In this document: positions 57,982-64,000 of the stretch, piece after piece
Layout of the letters: each line of letters starts with the position of its first letter
Numbering within the stretch: the stretch's first letter is position 1
Source: Lewinella sp. W8
GTDB lineage: Bacteria > Bacteroidota > Bacteroidia > Chitinophagales > Saprospiraceae
DNA length: 64,000 nucleotides
Assembly (NCBI RefSeq): GCF_004375085.3
Contig: NZ_SNAQ03000006.1
Span: 62,001 to 126,000, forward strand
Reading direction: 5' to 3'
Made by a program: the position numbers and the translations under genes
Notes under the pieces: model-generated
Seen by the model: the letters and a program-made list of their open reading frames with translations, nothing else
The model's database searches: none
What the model was told of the DNA's origin: nothing

Positions 57982-59805
57982 TTACACAAAAACTTCTTCC
58001 CGGGGCCGTTCCTGTCGAAGCAGGTCCCGAACGATGCGGGCGATGAATACGCCGAGCCGAATCCAGCCCAGCGGCGTGGTCAGATTACCAATCCAACGGA
58101 TGATGGTGGACACTGCATCCAGAAAGAAATCCAGTCCGTCGCGCATCCGCACCAAAAAGGCCGCGTGGGCCGCCAGGTCTTCGTCCGTCGCCCGGGCATT
58201 GATGACGCTGTTGGCGTCAAAATCAATGGCCAGTTTGGTGGCCATGATGGGAGATTCTCCATCAACGGCTTTTCCCCGCGTAATGAATGGTCGGCCCAGC
58301 ACGAAATGGGAAAAGTAGCGGAAGCCCTCAAAGAAGAGCCCGATTCCCTCCTGAATGCGTTTGATGACCGACTTCACGAAATTGAAGACGGCCCCCGCAA
58401 TTTTCTTAATCCCGCGGACCACCCAGTTAACGACCCGCCTGATCCCCCGAAATGCTCCGCGGATCAATCCACCCAGCCCGAAATACACCCGCCGGGGGCG
58501 GCTGGGCTCCGTCATGTCGGGATACTGATCTTCCACCTCGACCTGCCGCTTGAGCAGGTCAAAGTCGGCGCCACCTTCCCGATCCAGGGCCGCCCAGATG
58601 GCGCGTTCTTCCCGTTCCATTTGCCGGGCATCCGCTGGCTGATAGGCTTCAAGGATTTTGGCCACGGTCCGTAAGTCCGCCACCCACAGTTCGTCCTCAC
58701 CGGACACCTCCGTGAGCAACGCATTCCTCAACCGGTTGCGCCCCACAGTCGGACGGTCCAGTTCGCCTTCCTGGTTCAGCAGGGCCGAGAGCGCCTCGTG
58801 ACTCCGCACGCCAAACTCCCCGTCAATCGCTCCCGTGTAGTAGCCCGCACGCCAGAGGCCGATCTGTACTAACCTGATCCCCAGGTGGTTTTCTCCGGTA
58901 TCCACGTGGAAGCGTGCCTCGGCCAGTTGCCGGCGTAGCTTTCTTCGGAAGCGACTGGGGACACCCGCTTCTCTTTCGTCCCTCCCGGTGGGGTTATTGA
59001 GCTCGTAGGCCAGAAAGTAGGGTAAGCGGCGGCCGCTGTTATCGGAAAAACGATGGGCCCGGCGGAAGGCTTTGAAGAGATAATCGTAATTGAAGAGCAG
59101 CTCCCAGGTTTCGGCCGGTAATGGCCGGTCCCTCTGACTGGGCAGCAGAGAAGTATCCAGTTTAAGACTTACTTCCAGACTCTTGAGGTAACCGAGTAGC
59201 CCCTCATCAAAATAATCCCGGCTACGAAAGTCTGCCTCCCCGTAGTGAAACAGTACCCGCAGGCGGAACAGTAACGATCGCCCCAGCGCCGTTTCGTCCC
59301 CCGGCCGATACCGCGCCGGTGCGGGGAGTTTCCCGTCGAAGGAAGTCAGCTGCTCGAGGCGAAACACCAGCACGGTAAGGTATTTTTCTATCCATTCCTC
59401 CTGTTCTTTTGGCGCAGTAGAGGGGAATTTTCCCAACCGTTGAAACAAGGGATAATCGTCTTCCCGAAAGAAGGTTCCAACCGCACGATAAATGTGGTAA
59501 AACTGAGCCGTGGTGGGCGGTTTCCTCCGCTCGCGCCTGCGGTGGTAATTCCGGAAGAAGGAAGCAGAAAGGTACCCCAGGTCCGTCAGGTGCTGGACGA
59601 GTTCGTGCCAGTGCCCCCGACGATTTCTGGTCACCGCGGCGGGGTCTTTGCCGAAGGAGGTTCGTACATCTACGGGGTAAGGCACCGCATATTCCTTCGG
59701 CATCACCACCGCTACGGGCTGTTGTAGGGCAGCGGCATTGGCTCCGGAGAATTCCAGGTTCCGAATAGATTTACAAGCGGCAATGAAGGTGCCCGAATTC
59801 ACCAT
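57982..59805 (-). CDS. Unknown protein with peptidoglycan-binding-like and cationic amphipathic segments
   Basis: 607 aa, no signal peptide. A PG_binding_1-like stretch lies at about 306-343 (HLGIRLVQIGLWRAGYYTGA, then IDGEFGVRSHEALSALL). Around 441-500 comes a strongly cationic, amphipathic/hydrophobic run (GLGGLIRGAFRGIRRVVNWV, then VRGIKKIAGAVFNFVKS...) resembling membrane-active helices. The C-terminal 60 residues hold another hydrophobic helix pair. The N-terminal 300 residues are helical with no recognised family. The start overlaps the preceding gene's stop by 1 nt (TGATG), implying translational coupling. A wall-directed or membrane-disrupting role is possible but unproven. Confidence 0.6.
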   Translation of the reverse strand: MVNSGTFIAACKSIRNLEFSGANAAALQQPVAVVMPKEYAVPYPVDVRTSFGKDPAAVTRNRRGHWHELVQHLTDLGYLSASFFRNYHRRRERRKPPTTAQFYHIYRAVGTFFREDDYPLFQRLGKFPSTAPKEQEEWIEKYLTVLVFRLEQLTSFDGKLPAPARYRPGDETALGRSLLFRLRVLFHYGEADFRSRDYFDEGLLGYLKSLEVSLKLDTSLLPSQRDRPLPAETWELLFNYDYLFKAFRRAHRFSDNSGRRLPYFLAYELNNPTGRDEREAGVPSRFRRKLRRQLAEARFHVDTGENHLGIRLVQIGLWRAGYYTGAIDGEFGVRSHEALSALLNQEGELDRPTVGRNRLRNALLTEVSGEDELWVADLRTVAKILEAYQPADARQMEREERAIWAALDREGGADFDLLKRQVEVEDQYPDMTEPSRPRRVYFGLGGLIRGAFRGIRRVVNWVVRGIKKIAGAVFNFVKSVIKRIQEGIGLFFEGFRYFSHFVLGRPFITRGKAVDGESPIMATKLAIDFDANSVINARATDEDLAAHAAFLVRMRDGLDFFLDAVSTIIRWIGNLTTPLGWIRLGVFIARIVRDLLRQERPREEVFV

Positions 59806-60179
59806 CAGGCATTAAGGCCCGCAATCCGCATCAGGCTTTCCACCATCGCTGCCCGGGCGGCCACGGCAGTCTTGACCGCCTCCAGGTGAAGGGCATACAG
59901 CCTTTCTTCGTCCGGCGTCAGCCCTTCCTTAACGAACTGAACGGTATCCTTATCCAGCGCAATGTGGGTAGCCGCCACCGCCTTGAAGGCCGACTCATCC
60001 GAGTCGGCTACTCCCTTAATGTTTTTCATGACGTCCTGAAACCGGATGGTCCCGTCATCTTCGGACGTAATGTCGGTTACCTTGACGACCAAATCACCGG
60101 TAAAGGTGACCACATCGAGGCTAACCAGGTCACTGACCGCCGCTTCTAATTTACTTTGTGCCTTGGTGGATGCTGCCAT
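59805..60179 (-). CDS. Small alpha-helical protein coupled to the 607-aa gene
   Basis: 124 aa from ATG 60179 (MAASTKAQSKLEAAVSDLVS); a further in-frame start at 60206 adds nine residues. No signal peptide, no Cys or Trp, rich in Ala, Val and acidic residues. The middle (VVTFTGDLVVKVTDITSEDDGTI) is beta-like, flanked by long helices. It could be a chaperone, adaptor or protective partner of the downstream protein, which is translated through a TGATG overlap. No family is recognised. Confidence 0.55.
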   Translation of the reverse strand: MAASTKAQSKLEAAVSDLVSLDVVTFTGDLVVKVTDITSEDDGTIRFQDVMKNIKGVADSDESAFKAVAATHIALDKDTVQFVKEGLTPDEERLYALHLEAVKTAVAARAAMVESLMRIAGLNA

Positions 60180-60296
60180 AGATTTATTGATTTTAAAACC
60201 TGGCATTAAGATAGCGGACCGGATGCATTATCTCCGTCAACCCACCCGCTTATTTCACGGATAATCTTCTCCATCACGGCCTTCTCCGCTGATCAC

Positions 60297-61064
60297 TTAG
60301 GTTTTGGGCCAATCCCGTTCGGTTTCCAGTGGGGGCCAGGTCATTTGCAGGCCTTCCAGGGCTTTGACCACGATGTTGCTCATGAGGTAATCCCGGTACC
60401 ACCGCTGGTCTACGGGAATGATGTGCCAGGGTATCTCACTCCGGTTGATGACGTCCTCGTAGGCCGCCCGGTAGGCGTCCCAGTGCTCCCGCTCCTCCCA
60501 GTCGCCGTCATTGTGCTTGAAGTGCTTTTCCTTTTCCACGACCCTTTCCATGAGTTCCTCCTCCTGCTGCTCTTTACTCAGGTGCAGGTAAAATTTAAGG
60601 ATCAGGGTATTATTGTCGTAGGTAACCAGGCGCTCAAAAGCATTGATGCTGTCAATGCGGGCGTTCACCCTTTCCTCGTCGATCCAGCCGTGCACCCGCT
60701 GGATCAGTACGTCTTCGTAGTGACTGCGGTTAAAAATCACCAACTCTCCCTTAGCGGGCATTTCCTTGTGAATCCGCCAGAGAAAGTCGTGGGCGAATTC
60801 CAGCTCCGTTGGCTTCTTCCAGCCTACCGCCCGCATGCCGAAGGGAGTGCATTCCCCAAATACTTTGCGCATGGCCCCGTCCTTGCCGCTGGCGTCCATC
60901 CCCTGAAAAATAACCAGCACGGCGTGTTTCCCTTCCGCGATCAGTTGACCGTGGAGTTCCGCAATCCGGTCGGCATTCTTCCGGGCAATTTCCTTTGCCT
61001 TGCTCTTGTCCAGATTCTCGGGAGCCCGGGTAGAAATTTTGGACAAATCAATTCTTTCGGCCAT
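60297..61064 (-). CDS. PPK2-family polyphosphate kinase
   Basis: 255 aa from ATG 61064 (MAERIDLSKISTRAPENLDK); the frame runs open to 61241 but the added residues are not family-like. Walker A GMDASGKDG (55-63), the lid/Walker B segment FNRSHYEDVLIQRVHGW, the signature KFYLHLSKEQQ and IIPVDQRWYRDYLMSNI are all typical. PPK2 enzymes use polyphosphate to phosphorylate AMP, ADP, GDP or similar. PPK1 (33297-35384) makes the polymer in the same window. The gene is single, with short gaps to both neighbours. Confidence 0.95.
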   Translation of the reverse strand: MAERIDLSKISTRAPENLDKSKAKEIARKNADRIAELHGQLIAEGKHAVLVIFQGMDASGKDGAMRKVFGECTPFGMRAVGWKKPTELEFAHDFLWRIHKEMPAKGELVIFNRSHYEDVLIQRVHGWIDEERVNARIDSINAFERLVTYDNNTLILKFYLHLSKEQQEEELMERVVEKEKHFKHNDGDWEEREHWDAYRAAYEDVINRSEIPWHIIPVDQRWYRDYLMSNIVVKALEGLQMTWPPLETERDWPKT

Positions 61065-61320
61065 GGTATTATTTTTTTGGCGACGGATTCCCGGTAGAGC
61101 ACGAGGGTCCCGACCTTTTGTCGCGGACGCGGGTGCAAAGGGCCCTGGTGCTCCGCCGGGATGCAGGGATATAAAATACTTGTGCTTGGCCTTCAGGCAA
61201 GATGCCTTTCGGGCCAAATTGCCAAATCGCGATTTTGGCATCTTCAGGACAAGGATACGGGGTAAAGGATAGAAAAAACAATTATTCTTCTACGTCTTAC
61301 CCCGGTTATCGGCGCAGCCG

Positions 61321-63069
61321 TTACCAGAACCAGCCCACCAGAAGGAAGGTGATGATCAGCAGGGCCACAGCCTGGTAGCGGTAATTCTTGTACCAGGGCA
61401 GTCCTTCCAGCTCCTTCGTTTCCGCGTGCAGCAGGTTGATGTTCCAGGTGTAATTATGAACTTTTTCCTCGTCGGGCGGGGCCGTCATGAGGCTCACCAC
61501 CACATTGATGATCCCACAGAGGATGAACAGATAGAAGGTACGGTGCAGGAAGTGCATCTGGGTAAACCAGTTATCTACCTCGGCTCCGTCCGCCAGCAGG
61601 TAAATCACACTGATCGCCGCTCCGGCGAGCAAACTGATGAAGGCCCCGGTACCGTTAGCCCGGCTCCAGAACAAGCCCACGATGAAGGCCGCCGCAATCG
61701 GCGGCGCAATGAAGCTCAGCACTAACTGCAGATACTCCCACAGGGAAGCATACCGCTCAATCTGCGGTGCCCAGGCACAGGCCAGGATCACCAGGATCAG
61801 CGTAGACACCTGCCCCACCCGTACCAGTTGCTTACTGCTCAGGTTGGGGAAAAGCTTGATGGCAAAGTCCATCGTAATCAGCGTCGAAGCCGAGTTAAAC
61901 GTGGCCGAAACGGAAGACATCATTGCCGCCAGCAGCCCGGCCAGCACCAGTCCCAGAATACCCGTCGGCAGCATCTCAAAGAGCAACATGGGGTAAGTCG
62001 CGTTCGGACATTCCGCCAGGTCCTCGCAGATTCCTCCCCCCGGCAACTGGTAGTTGATGTCGGCAATGTTCAGGCCGTTCTGCTGCATGTACACGATGGC
62101 GGCGGTGCCGGGAAGCACCATGATGAACAGTACGGGAAGCTTGAGCAGTCCGGCAAAGAGGGCGCCCCAGCGGCCGTGGTTCAGGTCCCGGGCACCTAGT
62201 ACCCGCTGCACCATGAACTGATTGTTGGCCCAGAAGTAAAACCCGAGAATGGGCGCACCCAGGAGCAGGCCCGTCCAGGGCATGAACTGGTCTCCTCCGG
62301 TCCCCAGCAGAAATTCCCTCCAGGTTTCCCCCGCCGGTCGGACGAGGCTGAGGACTTCTTCGGCGTTCGATGGTTGATAATCCCCACCGGGATTGGGTAA
62401 CTGCCCGGCAGCCCCCATCTCATTAAGGCCCGCAATGAGTCCGTCCCAACCACCAATTTTGCCAAAGGCAAAGTAGGTGATCAAACAGCTACCAATGATC
62501 AACAGTATGGCCTGAATGACCTCCGTCTGGATCACCGAGTTCAATCCCCCGGGTACGGTATAGGCCGCCGCCGCAATCGCCAGGATGGCTACGATGGTAA
62601 ACGTACTCAGGGAAGGAAACAGCAGTTTAAGTACCACGGTTCCTACGTACAGGCCCGCGGCCGTATCCAGCAGTACGTTCCCTACGATGGTGATGAAGCT
62701 AAAGTAGTACCGAGATCGTACGTCATACCGCCTTTCCATGAATTCCGGCATGGTGTAAACCTTTGACTTCAGGTAAAACGGCAGGAAAAAGATGGCAAAA
62801 AACACCAGGACGACGGAAGCCAGCCACTCGTAGTTAAATACCTGGGTGTTGGTCTTGTAGGCGTCACCGGCCAGTCCCACCAGCGTAGAGCTGGAAATAT
62901 TGGCGGCAAAGAGGGAAATCCCGACGATCGGCCAGGTCATGTTCCGCCCCGCTAAGAAATACTCTTCTGAACTCTGTGCCTTTGCGCTGTAAAGACCGTA
63001 GCCAATGATAAAAACGGCGTAAACGGCCATAACGATCAAATCGATCGTCTCTAGTGTGAATGCTCCCAT
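61321..63069 (-). CDS. Sodium/solute symporter, SSS (SGLT-like) family
   Basis: 582 aa with about 14 hydrophobic segments. SSS hallmarks: SSEEYFLAGRNMTWPIVGISLFAANISSSTLVGLAG near TM1, YTVPGGLNSVIQTEVIQ, GFYFWANNQFMVQRVLGARD, and GLLAAMMSSVSATFNSASTL for the Na+-binding helix. QxxVQRVLGAR is the sugar-transporter branch signature. It should import a sugar or related solute with sodium across the inner membrane. A divergent lactonase-type lipoprotein begins 224 bp away, which fits sugar or sugar-acid use. Confidence 0.93.
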   Translation of the reverse strand: MGAFTLETIDLIVMAVYAVFIIGYGLYSAKAQSSEEYFLAGRNMTWPIVGISLFAANISSSTLVGLAGDAYKTNTQVFNYEWLASVVLVFFAIFFLPFYLKSKVYTMPEFMERRYDVRSRYYFSFITIVGNVLLDTAAGLYVGTVVLKLLFPSLSTFTIVAILAIAAAAYTVPGGLNSVIQTEVIQAILLIIGSCLITYFAFGKIGGWDGLIAGLNEMGAAGQLPNPGGDYQPSNAEEVLSLVRPAGETWREFLLGTGGDQFMPWTGLLLGAPILGFYFWANNQFMVQRVLGARDLNHGRWGALFAGLLKLPVLFIMVLPGTAAIVYMQQNGLNIADINYQLPGGGICEDLAECPNATYPMLLFEMLPTGILGLVLAGLLAAMMSSVSATFNSASTLITMDFAIKLFPNLSSKQLVRVGQVSTLILVILACAWAPQIERYASLWEYLQLVLSFIAPPIAAAFIVGLFWSRANGTGAFISLLAGAAISVIYLLADGAEVDNWFTQMHFLHRTFYLFILCGIINVVVSLMTAPPDEEKVHNYTWNINLLHAETKELEGLPWYKNYRYQAVALLIITFLLVGWFW

Positions 63070-63292
63070 ACTTTAAGCTTCGTAACAATTGGATGCCCAA
63101 GTATACACAATTGTCACAGAAGTCTCCCTAAGCTGTTAGCCCTGTTTACGGACAAAACCCGATGGCTATCCGACCATAGCGGGAGCTTAGCCCTCATTTC
63201 TTCGTGTCTTAATCCCCCCAACCCACGGCACCATGACAGAAATCCAGTGCTCATTCTTGATTCGCCACGAAGAATGCACCTACTTTACGGGC

Positions 63293-64000
63293 ATGAAGGG
63301 AATCCACCAGATACTTTTACCGCTTGTCTTTATTTTTTCAGCTTGCGCCGACCAAAATCCTCCACCCCCGGCAGCAGTGGATCAGGACGGCCCGGAACTG
63401 TCCCTCCGCGTTGAAGCAATCGATGACCGCCTCACCCAACAGCTTTTCGGGGCGGAGCCATCCTTTGAAGTACTCTTCGGCGGCATGGAATGGTCTGAAG
63501 GCCCCCTCGTTCTTCCCGATGGTTCCGTCATTTGTTCCGATGTGCCTAACAATCAGATTCTCCGGTGGACTCCGGAGAACGGCAAAGAAATCTGGCTCCA
63601 GAACAGCGGTAATGCTCCCGACGATTATTCCAGCGAGCCGGGAAGTAACGGTCTGCTCCTGGACCAGGATGGGCGTCTCCTACTCTGCCAACACGGAGCC
63701 CGCAGTGTGTCCCGGATGAAGCGTGACTGGCAAAACCCAGCACCTGAGTATGAGGTACTGGCCGAAAATTTCGGGGAAAAACGTTTCAACAGCCCGAATG
63801 ACCTGACCCTCGCCCCGGACGGAAGCATACTCTTTACCGATCCCATCTACGGTCTCCCCGGCAGGGCCGAAAGCAAGCTGCGGGAACTGGATTATTGTGG
63901 GGTCTTTCGCCTCACGCCCACCGGAATGGTTCAGCTACTCACTAAAGCATACAGTCGGCCAAATGGCATTGGGATCAGTCCGGATGGAAACACGCTTTAC
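63293..64000 (+). CDS. SMP-30/gluconolactonase-family lipoprotein, cut by window end
   Basis: 236 codons are present and the frame is still open at base 64000. ATG 63293 begins MKGIHQILLPLVFIFSACAD, with a lipobox at SAC. The mature part has the SMP-30/gluconolactonase beta-propeller pattern: GGMEWSEGPLVLPDGSVICS, DVPNNQILRWTPENG, GLLLDQDGRLLLCQHG, FNSPNDLTLAPDGSILFTDP and YSRPNGIGISPDG. It would hydrolyse a sugar lactone, probably in the periplasm. The divergent symporter gene suggests a linked substrate. Confidence 0.85.
   Translation, partial: MKGIHQILLPLVFIFSACADQNPPPPAAVDQDGPELSLRVEAIDDRLTQQLFGAEPSFEVLFGGMEWSEGPLVLPDGSVICSDVPNNQILRWTPENGKEIWLQNSGNAPDDYSSEPGSNGLLLDQDGRLLLCQHGARSVSRMKRDWQNPAPEYEVLAENFGEKRFNSPNDLTLAPDGSILFTDPIYGLPGRAESKLRELDYCGVFRLTPTGMVQLLTKAYSRPNGIGISPDGNTLY

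Overview
The window looks like the chromosome of a member of the Bacteroidota, most likely a Saprospiria/Lewinella-type marine bacterium. This is an inference. It rests on two secreted proteins with type IX secretion (T9SS) C-terminal sorting domains, an Oar-like TonB-dependent receptor, a choice-of-anchor B protein, Bacteroidota-type TAnnTTTG promoter elements with little sign of Shine-Dalgarno sites, frequent GTG/TTG starts, and a moderately high GC content. About 50 protein genes are supported. I recognised no rRNA, tRNA or CRISPR array.

Layout. 1-6.0 kb: two paralogous TolB/FlgO-TPR-AraC regulators, one fused to a class III nucleotide cyclase, flank a degenerate alpha/beta hydrolase and a DoxX-like membrane protein. 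6-13.4 kb: oxidoreductases, an MFS transporter, an outer-membrane protein, a beta-lactamase-fold lipoprotein, a metallo-hydrolase and RibH. 13.8-20.2 kb: deoxynucleoside kinase, an unusual repeat block, PxpA, an S41 peptidase, a divergent methyltransferase/glycosyltransferase pair and a secreted GH16 glucanase. 20.5-29.2 kb: Lon, XseA, a PdxH-like protein, a Rieske-FAD reductase and two unknown proteins. 29.2-33.0 kb: SelD, then a compact three-gene set that matches the homogentisate prenyltransferase (VTE2), MPBQ methyltransferase (VTE3) and gamma-tocopherol methyltransferase (VTE4) of vitamin E synthesis. 33.3-38.1 kb: PPK1, an AcpH-like phosphodiesterase, an HsdR_N-domain protein and a fused double-ATPase transporter subunit. 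38.1-41.3 kb: an accessory island with 183-bp repeats, a broken VapBC-like toxin-antitoxin pair and an IS630-type element. 41.3-52 kb: nitronate monooxygenase, a choice-of-anchor B T9SS protein, MnmH (SelU), two FG-GAP lipoproteins, and an overlapping PLP-aldolase/lactone oxidase pair. 52-64 kb: secreted unknowns, an Oar-like receptor with strongly biased codons, a translationally coupled unknown pair, PPK2, a sodium/solute symporter and a truncated SMP-30 lipoprotein.

Most notable points. (1) A vitamin-E-like quinol module in an apparently non-photosynthetic bacterium, with no cyclase in the window. (2) An IS630 element sitting in a TA dinucleotide inside an antitoxin gene; removing the element and one TA restores the frame, and the partner PIN toxin carries an in-frame stop codon. 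(3) SelD and MnmH together, pointing to selenium use for tRNA 2-selenouridine. (4) Several families of intergenic palindromic repeats, including one built on the 9-mer GCACCTGCG that recurs throughout the window. (5) Two distant promoters sharing a long upstream block at identical spacing.
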